Part shown: in pieces, positions 45,793-58,950 of the stretch
Layout of the letters: each line of letters begins with the position of its first letter
Position numbering within the stretch: position 1 is the first letter of the stretch
Assembly (NCBI GenBank): GCA_963576785.1
Contig: OY756143.1
Coordinates: forward strand, 2,480,001-2,544,000
Direction: 5' to 3'
DNA: 64,000 nucleotides
Origin: Chlorophyllum brunneum
Taxonomy: Eukaryota; Basidiomycota; Agaricomycetes; Agaricales; Agaricaceae
The notes under the pieces: model-generated
The model's database searches: none
The model's input: only the letters and a program-made list of their open reading frames with translations
Told to the model about the DNA's origin: nothing
Position numbers and translations under genes: made by a program

Positions 45793-47312
45793 ACGGTCAA
45801 CATGAGCCTCACGCAATGGCTTTTTATTATCCCTTTCTTTACCATCCCTTTCTCACCTCGATGATACACCATTTCACCTTTTACCCTGTATTATTTTTCG
45901 CTTCAAATACCTGTAGTTTTTTAAATACCATAATTCCTGCATCACCTCTCTTCCTCCCTTTCTCCCTACGTTTATGGTTTTCCATTCATGCCATCTGGCG
46001 TCTTTTTTCTTATCGATCATCTAAAACTATCACGAGATATGTCGTTGCCAAGGTGCTTCACAGCATCTATCATATGTATAGCATCATTATCGTTTCAATG
46101 ACATAATGACCCAAGAGCTGTTAAACGTATTGGACGCTGAGAATGTGTGATGATGGTCTCACTAGTACTTCGACCTTCCAGGCCGATACTTTCACGAGCC
46201 GCGATCTTGGACACACAAGACCATCAGAAACGTTGGTCAAATACTTCTACTCGACCTCTTTGCTCCTACCTATTGCATTGTAGACTACATGCCCATCTTG
46301 TGCAAAGCGGTAATATGGGCATCGAACCCTGAAATTTATAAGGTTAAATGATGGCAAGAGGCCAATAACAGTGACGGCAACGAACTTGATGGAAGCACCG
46401 CTTGTCATTCAAGAAGCCGTCAAAAAGCGATGAAAATGACGTAGAATTAATCACGGGGGCGGTGTCATTTACCAAATACAAAGTTTCCGGGTTCGGGTTG
46501 AGTTGAATGTTCCCCTACATAGAATGGTGTGTGTTTAAGTTACGAGATTCATAAAGCCCGGACTTCTTGATAAAATCCTAAACTAAGAATATTTCTCAGA
46601 CTATAATTGAATTTTGCCTGGCGCTAAATTCTATGTAAATGAGAGCTTATTAGCATCCGAGCAGGGACGACAGTTGTTGGTCAAAGTCGTGTATAGAGCA
46701 ATATACCGGGGGGTCTATTATCGACGCACAGATCACCCTGTTGGCTGTAAGGAGCATACCCTGCGAGCCAAGTGCGAGAGAACGCGGCTGTGATACTCGG
46801 CAGGAGGTAATACATATCGCTGAACCACCTTCTGAGACGGAGCTTCTTGCCGGTTTGCCTTTGGCGGAGACCCAGAAATAAAATTTAATAGAAGGTCACC
46901 CGTCCCTGTACCTGTGGGACAATTCTACGAAGCTGCAAACGATACCCGTAAGATCTTCGAAGCCCAGGCGGTCAGCGGACGGCGAATCCAGTTTCGGGGA
47001 GCCTGAGAATGATAAACCAATCGTTGACAAGGTTCTTGTGTGAGACAGGGAAGGATGAAATTTTGGGCCTGTCTCAGGAAGAACCTCGCCGAAAGGGCCT
47101 GGCTCAGAGGAAAGTAAGACGAATTGAGAGAAGGGTGTTGTATATGGTTACTTAAGTAGCACACTGGAAGATGAAACACAACACAGAATTTAGCCAGAAT
47201 AAAAACAATACGGGAAAGCAAAAGCAAACATCGAGTGGGCAAGCACATCAGCAACGGAGAAGGAATGCAGAAAATAATGGGAAGGAACGAAAGTCATACC
47301 AACCGAGAGGCG
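45793..47312. other. Intergenic region, convergent 3' ends
   Basis: About 1.5 kb between two genes ending towards each other. T/C-rich tracts directly after the F-box gene look like 3' untranslated sequence. No gene recognised. Confidence 0.45.
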
Positions 47313-49463
47313 CTATCGCCAACTTTGGTCGATCCACCACCGCTTGTCCGCGTCTCGCAAGGTCCATTCCACCACGCTTTCCTTGCTGGCGACGTAGATA
47401 TGACCTCCAGTGGGATCGAAACATGTTCCTGCAATGTCAAGGTCATCTCTATACCCTATTTCTGTTGCCAGAGATTTTTCTGTTCTTGCCCGGGAACGAC
47501 GACTGAAAGTACCGAGCCCAGGTGGAGGGGCAGGAGAGTTGCTCCGAGATGGAGGGTGAGAAGATAGACAATCGGATTCAAATCCATCCACTTCCATGTC
47601 GTCTTCTTGTCTCGCAGGTGCATCGGTCGACCTTGGTGTAGGGGTGTGATACGTATAATCACCACTCGAGGGGCCGGTGTTTTGATCCTCTTCCTCGTCC
47701 TCGTCGTCGTAGCTGCGAGTGCGTGGGTTCAGGAGTGCATGAACCTCAGATTCCAGATTCCGGTCCCCCAAGGATGGGATCACCACAATCTCTTCATAGT
47801 CATCTCCCTCCCGTCCATTACGAACGTGGCTTAGACGTAGAGTCCGCCATGTAGAGTCGGATACAAAAGACGGTGGAGAATAAGATGGTGTCGAGATCCG
47901 GAAAGCATCATTGAGTGCTTGAATGATCTGAGGCTGTGTGGCAGCTGAGTTCGCGCGACGATGTGGTGACGGAGAAGATCCAAGGTGAGTTGTTTGGGAT
48001 CGAGGAGCGGCAGTTAAAGACGAGAAAACATGCCGATGAATTTGTGACCGCCGTTCTTGAGGGTGGGGGGGCGAAGACGAAGAGGTTGGCAAATCGGATT
48101 GACGATGTTGTTCAGTCCGACGGACAGTGGGGACCTTGAGAATTTCTTCGGTTTCAAAGGTTCGTGCGTCCACGACATGTAGTAAAGATGTATGCTGAAT
48201 ATCATAACGGCGTGAGTATTATTTTGAACACGACTCAAGCAAGTTCGCACCTCCGTGAAGGTCAAGACCTCCTTACCAGAGCCGCCGCCACCACCGAATT
48301 TGACACTACGGACACTGAATCCGGGTGCTTTGGACCGCCCGCGTGTCCAATCAGTTGGGTCATCCGATAAGTACCCATCATCGGATGAGATGCCTCGGTG
48401 CTTGTCAGTCTGAATGACTTTGATAGGCTTCGTACTGCGAACGTCCCATACTGCGAGGACGCCTTCTTGAGATGCCACAGCAAATTTCATTCCATCGTAC
48501 GAAAAGGCGGTTGAGAACGACGCAGCGAGTGATGAGGGGTATAAGATGGGTGAGGAGTCGGGAGGTGGGAGTGAAAGGTTATGAACATGCTCGAACGTCA
48601 CTGAATCGCCACCGCGCATGTGATGGAAGTATATTTTGGAAGAATCTCCGACGGAAAGGAGTGTCCGACCGTCTGGAGAGATTGATGCTAACCCAATTAT
48701 CAATTCTTAATTCCGATCAGAACAAAGTGGCAAACGCACAATGATTTATGGGCACGTCCAGTCGGAGGCATCCAATAGGCTTGAGAGCGCGTTTCTGGCT
48801 CTGAGTCCTGATCGGTACTTCGTAGAGTCGCACAGTACAATCATTATTGCTGACCCCCAATCGGGGCTCAACCGCACACTGGCCTGACTGGGTGAGGTTT
48901 AGCGATGTCAAGAACACAGAATTATTGATGGAGCCTTGTAATCTTTGCTCCATCTGCCACATGCGCTTGCTGCGCAATCCTTTGGAGCGATTATTAGTGT
49001 GACAGGAGAGGTGGATCTCGGCGTCTTGACCCCCAGCAGCCAGAAGTGTGTCATGGGAATTCAGGGATAAGGCTGCAAGTGTGTTTGGACAAAAGCTAAG
49101 TTGTGCGAGAGTTCGGGGCTGGGGGGTTATACAAAGTTAAATCGACTGAGGGGGGGGGACAGATCTGAGTATGACCCACCGCGTCATTCGAGGCGATGCT
49201 GTGTTCAACGACTGCATGATCCTGGACATAATTGAGGACGCCACGCTCATGAGGGCATATAACAAGATCCCGCAATTGTCTATGTGAAATACGTTGTCAG
49301 TATACACAATCTCAGAGCATATAATCAAGTCCGAAGCCACCAAATGCACGAAGCGGAGTAATGATGACGACAGGGTCGATACCTACATGTGGCCGATGTA
49401 GACGTTTGCTGGGGACACAGCAGAGGGCGTCGTCGAAGCCAGCAGTGGAGGGTCGTTTGCCAT
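47313..49463 (-). CDS. DUF2415/WD-repeat-like conserved fungal protein (5 exons)
   Basis: Minus-strand exons 49463-49387, 49279-49180, 49118-48740, 48687-48251 and 48194-47313 give 624 residues in phase. Intron 1 is 107 nt, longer than the others. Recognisable parts: QLRDLVICPHERGVLNYVQ near residue 30, LAALSLNSHDTLLAAGGQDAEIHLS, LGVSNNDCTVRLYEV, SSISPDGRTLLSVGDSS, MKFAVASQEGVLAVWDVRS, TSLLHVVDARTFETEEI. These are WD-like strands, probably forming a beta-propeller. The C-terminal FDPTGGHIYVASKESVVEWTL...KRWW fits the short DUF2415 domain found only in fungi. A 150-residue acidic Ser/Pro insert precedes it. Likely a cytosolic or nuclear scaffold; function is unknown. Confidence 0.83.
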
Positions 49464-52400
49464 GGTTGTGTGCGACGGTGACAGTAGTCGTGGTATGAGA
49501 GAGAGAGGAGTGTGTCGACGCTCGCAGTACCAGCTATCAAGGTCCTCAGTCAATCAAGTTGCCGAGCCGACGGGAGCTCCGATATTCACGTGATCCACAG
49601 TCGGAGCGGTGTTCACAGCCACCCCTTCCTCGCAGTGCAGTCTGGGGGTATACTACACATCTTGCGATAACGATAGTGCCCGTACACGAGTGCCAGCTGG
49701 CCACGTAGTCCTGAAGTTGTGGATTGTTCTTCGCTCTTCAATGTGAATTTTATCCCATGTGCTTGCCCCACTACCAGACGGTCACTAAGCGGGGAATCCT
49801 CTGCGGTGTGCTGAATTAAACCGCACATATTTCCCGTCACACGTCGGCTATTCTGGCAAATGTACTCTGTACCTGTCTGTACCTCGCTTGTCTGTCGGTC
49901 TATCACTCTGGGCAAGCCGCTGAAATTTTTCTGACAACTATCTCATTCAACCCTTGCTTCTCGTCGTGGATGGTTAAATTGCATGCCTCCCTGTAATGAA
50001 GGTTGTTGCCCTCCGCTTGATCCCTATCGCGCCTGGCCTCTTTGAGAACGTCAACCTAGGATAAAATTTGCAGTTATCACTTATTGTCGATCTCTCCGGA
50101 ACTGGGCCATACTCGGGACTGGACGAACACGCGAATCCGAAATCACAGGACTTTTCCGGAGCTTTGGACTCGCCTAAGCAAATGGTTCGTGGTGGAAGAC
50201 ATGGGGATGGGTCGAAGGACCAAGTTCAATTACACTGAAATTGCTCATGCTTGAATTTTCAAGTAATTACGAGGCACGACTGATGCAAACTCTAAGTATA
50301 ACCGAAGAGAGGGCCAGCCAGCATTTTCTGGCCCTGGATTCTGATTCATGACATCCTCGTGAAATTGTATTGTAAGGTGTAAGCTCGGTTACGGTGAGGA
50401 TAAAAATCTCATGTGTCCAGATCCAGTGGAGAAAACGCTCCGCTGGCATAAATACTGTAAAGAGCGTACAGTAAAATGCTCGTGGCTCCTTTCCTTGCAT
50501 GTTACCACGTTAGGAAAACCCGCCAGATTGACTTTCATACTGGACCAGGCTAAACCTTTTTCGGGTACTGCGTGGAGAATATTAAATTGACCCCGCAAAT
50601 CCAGGTCGCGGGCATTTCACAAGCTAAAATTCTCTCCTCTCAATAACCAGGGCTCCGTGCTCTGCTAGCCTAGAGGGCTCCGTTGCTCCCTAGTTCTCTG
50701 AAACCTGCCGGAATTCCCTGGACCTATTGCATTATCCAGTTATCCAAAGCGGCAGCGCTATTTCCTTTTCCACTGATCTGTTGTCCAGAGACGGAGGATC
50801 AATATTAATCAACATTGGGGGAACATGATGATCGGACCGTGGGCACTTGAATACACATCGGGAGACCACTGGACCTGACGCCAGTCGATCGTCTACTGAA
50901 TGAAAAGAGGTTGCCGCGGTGACAACATTGTTTACCGTTGATTATTCCGAGCACACGAAAATCTTTGTGGGGCTGCCAAGGCTGGTGGGTGATGACCCCG
51001 CCTTAATCACTACCCCGATGTCATATGCAATCCCACGGAACGCAAGAGGAGCTGGTGTTTGGCTGCAACAGAAGCTTCGCCATGGGCTTCCTCAGCCGAC
51101 AAGAGAAATAGCCTCTGTAAGGCCGCGACATGGTGACCCTTAATGAACCCGTATGGCATGTGTATAAGCTTACACACATGAGAATATGCAATAGATTTCT
51201 GAAATAGGCCCACTCCGCATCGCAACGGAGGAATAGAAGAGCGGAGTACTGGAGCGTTCTCGAAACAAGGAATTAGATCGCGGCCCAGGACGCACATCTC
51301 CGAGAAGCAGGTGATGAGATTTCCTTGAGTTGAAATAGGTTGAAATGGGGAAAAGAGGTGGTGGGAGTGGTGATAGGGTAGGTATCCGCAGTTGATAGTT
51401 CCAGTGCGTAACAGGAGCTACTTCTGGACTGAAACTGTTGTGGTCACAATCCCTATAAATGTAGGCTCTATCTACCGCACTGAGCCGAATCCCTTCGAAC
51501 ATCAGGCCGTTCGATGCGGGCTGACGACTGCAAGTGTAGGAGGTGCTAACTTAACATTATCAAGCGTGATTCTATGATCACAGTATCAGCTTCTCCTGAG
51601 CCTTCTACCGGGTTCTGTCTGTCAATTAGGCTAAGGCAATTTCTATTTGAGGCTACTACGATACCGATAGAGAGAAGTCCACGGAGTCAGCGGGAGGAGA
51701 TAGGGTACCGTGGCTGGTGCCTAGAAAGCTGATACTAGTGACAGTCCGAGTATAGGGTGTTAAACGAAACAATGCGACGCAGCCTGAAGGCACATACTCA
51801 TAAAATGTTGTGTAAACCTCCACTCCCACTACCGCAGAGCTCCGGGCGCTTCGTCCTGATGTCAAGCTGTTGGTGAGGTAAAAATATCATATGTGTGAAA
51901 GGAATGGTATATTAATAATTATGCAGGACTGAATAGAGTGTGATGTGACCCACAGCTTATTGAGGGACTAGTTGGATCAAATATGATCAGGACGCTGACA
52001 TGCTTGGTAAAGGCCTAAAGCTATTGTTTCTCCTGAGGTGGGGAGAGATGAAGAAGCAGGGATTGAAATACCATCATGCCGCAGTGTCGCCGATGAAAGA
52101 AATCGAAGTGCGGTATCTATTTTTGATATGGAGTGACGGAGCTGTAGACACGATGGGAGACCCGTATAATGGAAATTGCCCCTTCTGACGCATGGATTGT
52201 TGGTTGAGTTGCAGGTTCGTTGGAGGATGGGAGGAAGTTTGGATAACAAGGTTAGGAATGTGTTGGGGCATGTCAGTGAGCGTCTTCTTGGTGCATTAAT
52301 GGTAAGGATGGTGGAGATCTGGCGAGTTTAAGTTATGGTCAGGTGGGTCATAAGAAGACAGGAACGGGAGGCAGATGGGGTAGGAGAAGCTATGGGTTGG

Positions 52401-52792
52401 CGGCTGTGAGAAGCACTCCGACGGATGAAGTTTTCATGAGTAAACGCCGCCCTGAGCGAAACAGCTCCGTCGCTGTGTAGGACGATGAGCCCCCCTCCGC
52501 ATGCAGTTCTAGCACAGGGTGCATTCTGTTCTGCATGCTTAGGCGGCGGGTATGGGATCTGGGGTGTCGATCAACCCGATCGCGTCATGTGATGGCCACG
52601 AGGCAGTGTCATTATTGGATCTGAGATTGAGGCGGGGAATTGGGATTTGACGCTGTTTTGTGATTGCCGCATTCGGCTGGTCTGAAACCCTCGGCTCGTC
52701 CTCGTCTTCCTCTCTATCAACAACTGCCTCGACACCACCACACACAACGACAAGCCACCGTTCCTCATCGTTCACAACATCACCGGTCAGCC
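49464..52792. other. 3.3-kb region without a confident gene
   Basis: Short frames on both strands, none joined by good splice sites into a domain-bearing protein. On the minus strand a start with MKTSSVGVLLTAANP near 52440 could be a short secreted-protein gene, but I could not extend it. The last few hundred bases are the GC-rich promoter and 5' region of the phosphatase gene. Confidence 0.4.
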
Positions 52793-55700
52793 ATGAACGG
52801 CGCCCACGGCGTCTCCTATCCCCCCGCCATTCTCGATCGTCTCCCCCAACCTGCACCCCCTGTCCGCCTTCTCCCCCCTGCAGACTTGGAGCAGCTTCAT
52901 CTCTCTCACATCCTTTCACATCCTCAAGACCATGTTCTCTTCCCATTTTTGCATGGCCTAGAGGGTGAAAATGACGCTCAGAACGGCTTTTTCGCCACTG
53001 CGCCAAACGCACACGAAACTCATATATTCACACATACCCAACATCCAAGAGTCAAGGTCCCAATGTACAGAGGTCTCGTCTGGGTCGTCTGTGAAGAGGA
53101 CCTCGAAGCAGACGCCGACATGGTTTCCCTTCGAGTTCTTCGCCGAAAGAATGTGCATGCCATTGCATCTGCTGCTTCCTCCCCATCTGGTTCCATGTGT
53201 TCCTCCGGTTCCGACTCTTACGAAGACGACGATGACGAGGACTATGACATTGAAGACGATTATTCCCAAGGCGGGCAACCAGACGTACGTGTTGATGTTG
53301 CTGGTTCTGATGAGAACAGCATGCAGCTCTCGTCAGGCGACTCCATGTCCATCATCAACGACGACATCAAGGAAAAGACCCTTTCTCAAGATTTTGACAG
53401 TCAAACCCACATGCACCCCGTAAACCACCGATCTATGCAGCCTCAACCCTCGGTTCCAATCGCTTCTTCTGTCTCGAGCACGAATACGAGTGCTTCGAGT
53501 GCTGCTAGTTCTTCTTTTGACACTTCAACCTCTTCTTCAACTTCGCCAGAATCGGACCTAACGTCTTTCTCCTCCTGTTCTCCCAACCCTGAGGTCACGC
53601 CTGATGTTCCAGGGTGAGTATTGACCATTTTGCGCTCTACTCAGCTGTCGACATTGTCGCCAAACCGTGGGCCTCGATGCAATATGGCAGGTCGCATGTT
53701 CTCTGTTTTCGTCAATGTGCACCTATACCTGCAGCTTCTTGTCAACATCTTTGGCGCTTAGATGATACTGGCAACACGTCTTCGCACAACGACCGACGTC
53801 GGATCATCTGCTTTACAGGCTCCTTGCCTAAAGATGTCGGCAGGGTTTCTTTAGTCTCCCTCATTAATGCGGCAAATTTAAAATTAACGCTTTCTCGAAT
53901 AGTCTGGACTCCAAGCCTCAAACTCAGCCTATCGTCTTACCAAGTACCAAGGCAACGGACCCTGCGGCACCTCCATTACTCACGGGTACCTTCCGACCCA
54001 AAGAGCTCCTGCGGCGTGTGAAAACGGGAACTGGTGGTTTTGAATGGGAATTTGCCCCGGTCAAGGTTCCCGAAGGTATATCTCTCCGAAACTTTGGTAT
54101 ACAAGTGGTGTGTATAGCCTACGCTGCTACACCCCGAAATAAAGTCTTACGATGTTGCCTTTGTTTGTAGCCTATATATGCCACGCTTTCCGACATTGTC
54201 GTCTATTCCCCTAGAGGAGCTTCTGCGGCTGCTATTTCCCTCGCCCAGCGCTTCGCTCAGGCTATTCAAGTCAAGCGTCAGGAGCGCATCCAGAATCTCG
54301 GTTTGACTGCCTTACGTGATGATACAGAGGCACATGGTCTCCTGAAGTATAATGTGTTTGTGTTGGATGCGGCGGAGGAAAGGATGAGGAGGGAGCTACC
54401 ACACCTGATGATGCGTATATGCATCGAACCAGTTACTGGTGGACTCTTCGGCACCCGAAGCACTAATCATGGGGCACACACTGATGGCTCCGACGGTCAT
54501 ATCATCGAATTGGGAGTTGTTGAATCTCGGGAGCGTGAACAAACGGGTTTGCGAATCGCCGGGGATGTTGATATGGACGTTGATACTCTTCCACAACAGA
54601 AACAACAGGAGCATAAAGCGGAATCATCCCCCAATACTGTTGATTTTGCACAGCGCGAAAAGGAGGAGATGCGAGATCTGACTAAAGCATCTGAAATCAT
54701 CAGTCTCTTTTCAACTTCCACCCCTAGTCCTGCGGAATCTCCTGGTTGGACTTCTCAAGAAGATGTCTCTGTCCAGCAAAGGCATAGATCCCATTCTTCT
54801 GCATCCTCTCACCATCCCTACCGCTCCACACGTCCCTCCCACTTGCAGTTTCTACCCCAAGTCCAGCCACCTGTCCCTTCACAGCAGAATTTCACCTTCG
54901 CTCCACCCAACACCGTTGTTGATGTATCCACCACCACATCCTATTTTGATCCTTATGTGGGCCAAGTTTTCTTGGGCAATTCCGGGGATGTGCCATTAGC
55001 TCCAGAAATTCCGCAGTCGGGAAACTCTGAAGATGATCCGTTTGACTACGAAAGCACCAACGATCCCAGGAAGGGATTTGGGTACGATATTTGTATCGAA
55101 TGCCACGACCTCGCGACCTGCCCTAGTGCTGCACATCTTCGCGCGGCGGAGGATCACCTCGGAATGGTGGATCTTATGTGGGCCGAGAGATGTGAGCGTC
55201 AGATGCAAGAACGTTTTGATAGTGGAGAAGAGGTTGAAGAGGATGATATACCACCACGACCGCCCCCACACGCGAACGCTGTCATTCACCTCACTCTTCC
55301 CAGTTCTCCATCAAATACGCAAGTGACGATGAGTTCTTTAATGCCCGTCATCCGCTTCCTTGAAAAATGGCTCCGGCCAGCTGTACCTCAGCCTCGCATA
55401 ATTAATCATCCACCACGAGTTCCCTCCCCTCCCGCTGTCCCTCCACCCCCACCCGCCGGTGGCCCATCTTCGAGACGCTGGTCTTCCGTAGCCTCCTTCA
55501 TGCCCTCCTTCGTACCATTCACCTCTTCCTCCCCGACATCACCGAAACCGCCTATGGCCAATCCTCCTGCACCGTCCCGTAATCGGTCTTTTACTTCACC
55601 TACCCCCGCGCCTATTCCCTCAGTTCTAAAACCGAAACCCCGATCCCGACCTACTAGACCATTCAAAGTTTTGATATACTCTTCGGATGGATATACCGAG

Positions 55701-57085
55701 TCATCCGTTCCCGCTCTGTGTCTACTTATGGCTATCAAGGGCCTATCTCTACCCGAAGCCTATCTGGACCTTCAAGTTGCAAAGCGTCGAAGCTTCTTCG
55801 TGTACCATAATGATCTTGGAATTTTGCGAAGGATGGAGGCTAGGCTAAGAGAAGAGCGGGAACGAAGTGGGCTAGCTTCACCGACAAACGGTGTTAATTC
55901 GAATTCTAGTGCACGAGGGTGGGGTGCGAATGGGAGCCTGAGAAGTGTCGGAAGTTCCGGACACCGCCCTACGGCAAAAAGTGTGTCGTTCGCGACGCCG
56001 CCGAATTTGCCCGGATTTGTTAGGTCACCAGCCATTGTTTCTCCACCTGGAAGCCACCCTACGCAGCAACAACAATCACAATTACAGCAACAGACCCTCG
56101 AAGAGGATGTTAGTATGGCATCGGTGTCAGATGCGCCAAGCATGACTGCTTCCCTTAGTAGTCTGCCGTCCAACTGCGCCTCTCAGAGCAATAATATAGG
56201 TGCTGGGGCGGTAAAAAGCCGCCCAAGGGCGAACACGAGTCCGTGGTTACCAAGTCTTTTCAGTGGGGATCACCAAACGTGGTTCAATGATCCAAGGTTC
56301 GACGGGAGCTTCCCCAGTCGAGTCCTACCGTTCTTGTATCTTGGAAACCTGTAAGTTCTTGTATCTCACGTCCCTGGATTACGGTTCACATCCTCGTCAA
56401 TTAGAAATCACGCTTCTAATGCATACATGCTCCATGCACTTGGGATTACACACGTCGTGTCTGTAGGGGAATGCGCCCTTGTACCTCCTGCATCCTCCAC
56501 CCCGGGGGATGGATATGTAGCCTGCGGATCGCCTAATCGTCCAGGAGCTTCTACTCAGTCCGTTTCTGGGAAGGGGCTTGGTGTCCATGGGTCTCTGTGG
56601 ATTGAGGAGAGGGAGGGAAGGATTAAAGTGTTGGATATCAAAGGTGTCTGTGATGATGGGATTGACACTCTGGAACCGCAGCTTGAACCAATCTGCGAAT
56701 GGATCGATAAAGCTCGCCAGGACGGCGGTCAGGTACTTGTGCACTGTCGAGTGGGGGTGTCAAGAAGTGCGACTGTTACCGTGAGTCTTGCCGTTGTTCG
56801 ACGGAAGAAATTCAATTCTAAGTGGCTTTACAGATTGCATATGTGATGAAACACTTGAACCTACCGTTGGTGGATGCTTATCTTATCGTCCGCTCGCGCC
56901 GGCTCTCCGTCCTGATTCAACCAAATATGCGACTCTTGTATAACCTCTGTGGCTGGGAAATTAAGCTTGCGAAAGAACGAGCCAGAGGAGACGAGAGAAA
57001 GCTGAAGAAGGAACTGTCGAGGACGCTTAGTTGGCCCTATCTCGCGAAGGAGGTACACGCGCTAAACGAGAAGTATCTGCATTGA
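52793..57085 (+). CDS. PPS1: PPS1-like dual-specificity protein phosphatase (6 exons, one frame problem)
   Basis: Exons seen: 52793-53613, 53691 to about 53898, about 53899-54107, 54171-56350, 56405-56780 and 56834-57085. Between the second and third pieces the frame changes without a plausible intron, so the gene may carry a frameshift or a sequence error; a longer intron 53614-53902 would also keep frame. The C-terminus holds the catalytic domain: FLYLGNL, LHALGITHVVSVGECA, and the active site VHCRVGVSRSATV (HCx5R, Cys nucleophile). Yeast Pps1 dephosphorylates phospho-Tyr and phospho-Ser/Thr and acts around DNA replication and cell division. The N-terminal 900 residues have conserved blocks (LLTGTFRPKELLRRVKTGTG) split by Ser/Pro/Gln linkers. 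The total is about 1,340 residues, longer than the yeast protein (807), the excess being low-complexity linkers. Confidence 0.78.
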
Positions 57086-58219
57086 GGGTCAGCGCATCGT
57101 GAATGAACTGAAGTGGATGGAAGGGGTGTGGCTCTGGTAGTGTCAAAACCGATGTTCTACGGAGCCAATCCTTGGACCAGACGAAATCTTCGTGTGTCAT
57201 ACCCTGGTCTTGTACGGTTTTTACCATCGCATTCTTTTTTGATCCTGGCTTGACGTCTCTTTGTTGGTATTGTTGGCGCTGCCACACGTCCTACCCCAAT
57301 GAGCGCCATACCTACTCACTTTTCTTGGCCCCATCATGGTTATTTTCCCATTGTATTTCCCACCCTGTCAACTGCTTTATCCGTCATCTCTCTTCTGTCC
57401 TACTCCCCTTCGTGTTGTCATGTTTTTGGTTCTTGGTTGTTGTCCCCTCATGATAATATTTCACTGCCCACTCTCGCATCATCGAATAACCACCTCAGTC
57501 AATACAATGTTTAACGATTGTTCTTACTCGTGTTGTATTTCTTGCTCGTCTCTTTTGCCACATATTTACGTTGGGCTGTTGTCGTGTACGCAAATTATAG
57601 GAACAGAAATATAAACCATGTTTAGAAGGAAATCCTTGGCGGGTCAACATGCTTGGCCTTTCAATCAAAAAGATCGACAAGTGGCTAGCTTCCATGTTTG
57701 GGGCCTCAAGCCTACTACACCATCCATGGATACCTTGGCGCTGGTTATGTTTCCCATGTCTAATTTTATTTTTTAGGCAGCATTAGACTAACCGCTGCCT
57801 TGGCGCTGCCTACTTCAGGGTCCAGAACTCCACCTGTCACTAATGACATTAGTGATGTGCCCATATACCTCTTACTCTTACTTAAATATCCCTGACTTTC
57901 ACTCTGGATAGGAGACTGGATTAATTTTTCTGATCTGACTCGTCCGCTAGGAAACGTCGTGCAGGAAACAAATACTTTTCGGTGAGCTCCAGGAGTGAAA
58001 TGTAGTCCATCTTTGCTATCATTTACTTTTGTCGTAGATATGCTTCTCTCATGCCAAACTATAAATCAACTTCTCCCGGAAGAGATAGATGTTCTCGGCG
58101 CTGCTCCATCCACTATTTTGCACTCTTCCTGATAGTAATATAACATTCACAAGGCCATGCAGGTCTGGTTGAATGCAACACTCAAAATACACATGAACTC
58201 TATCAAAACATTCCTTTAG
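57086..58219. other. 3' region of PPS1 and spacer before the copia element
   Basis: T-rich 3' untranslated-like sequence to about 57620, then AT-rich DNA with a short perfect palindrome and a repeated CCTTGGCGCTG (57731 and 57798 areas). No coding sequence recognised. Confidence 0.45.
57838..57854. repeat. 8-bp perfect palindrome with 1-bp spacer
   Basis: CACTAATG, A, CATTAGTG. The two arms are exact reverse complements. It lies about 370 bp before the proposed LTR. Possibly a protein-binding site or chance. Confidence 0.7.
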
Positions 58220-58685
58220 TGTTGAAGTTTCGGACATATTCTAGAAATAGATTATGAGGTCATTATGATAATAATAGACTGATCCGTTACTTTCCAGTAA
58301 CTTCAATCCGTAGTAACTTCCTATGAGTTGCTCTGTATACAATGAGAGTCATAAGTACTTGATAGATTATTCTACATAGTACCAATGACTAGTATACTAT
58401 GTTCCGTAGTACTCCACAGGTATTACACCACAGTTAATGGGAGTCATAAGGAACATTCTATGCATTCCTAGTATTTTATGTAGTATGACTCATCTATGTT
58501 CTAACATATATATAAACCCCATGTAGCAGACCTAGTTCTGTATCTTGTTCAATCGAACAACTTCTTCATTATCGCTTATCTTCCTGAGTACAACACAAGT
58601 CTTGATCTCCTCAACTTTGACCTCTATACTACTGATACTAACTGCTTTATTAATAATATCTGGCTATCCAAATTACCTTTCTACA
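58220..58685 (+). repeat. Proposed 5' LTR of the copia element
   Basis: Begins TGTTGAAG and ends CTACA, fitting the TG...CA ends of LTRs, and ends right before a primer-binding-site-like GTATCAGA. A TATATATAAA motif near 58505-58514 could be the LTR promoter. Length about 466 bp. The matching 3' LTR and the target-site duplication are not in view, so the left end is a guess. Confidence 0.4.
58505..58514 (+). promoter_or_regulatory. TATA-box-like motif in the proposed LTR
   Basis: TATATATAAA about 170 bp before the proposed LTR end and about 440 bp before the Gag start, the position expected for the U3 promoter of a copia LTR. Confidence 0.45.
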
Positions 58686-58686
58686 A

Positions 58687-58694
58687 GTATCAGA
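58687..58694 (+). promoter_or_regulatory. Possible primer binding site
   Basis: GTATCAGA directly after the proposed LTR end resembles the start of the TGGTATCAGAGC primer site (initiator tRNA-Met) used by many copia elements. Short and imperfect. Confidence 0.3.
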
Positions 58695-58950
58695 TAGAAG
58701 CTTATTATCTTGGTGAGTAGACTCTACATTCCCTCCCACTGCATTTACTGCTGCCCCCAGCAAACAACTCATTATGGTCATTTCCTCAACAGGTTATGGG
58801 CCCCAGTAGTCTTACCAATAGTTAAACCATTATCATCCCCTCTAAACAAGATAGGATGATAGGGCTTTACCTGACAGAGTTATCCTTACATTTGATCATT
58901 GCTAATATGAGGATTTTTTTCTAGAAAGAAACTCTCTTGATGAAGACATT

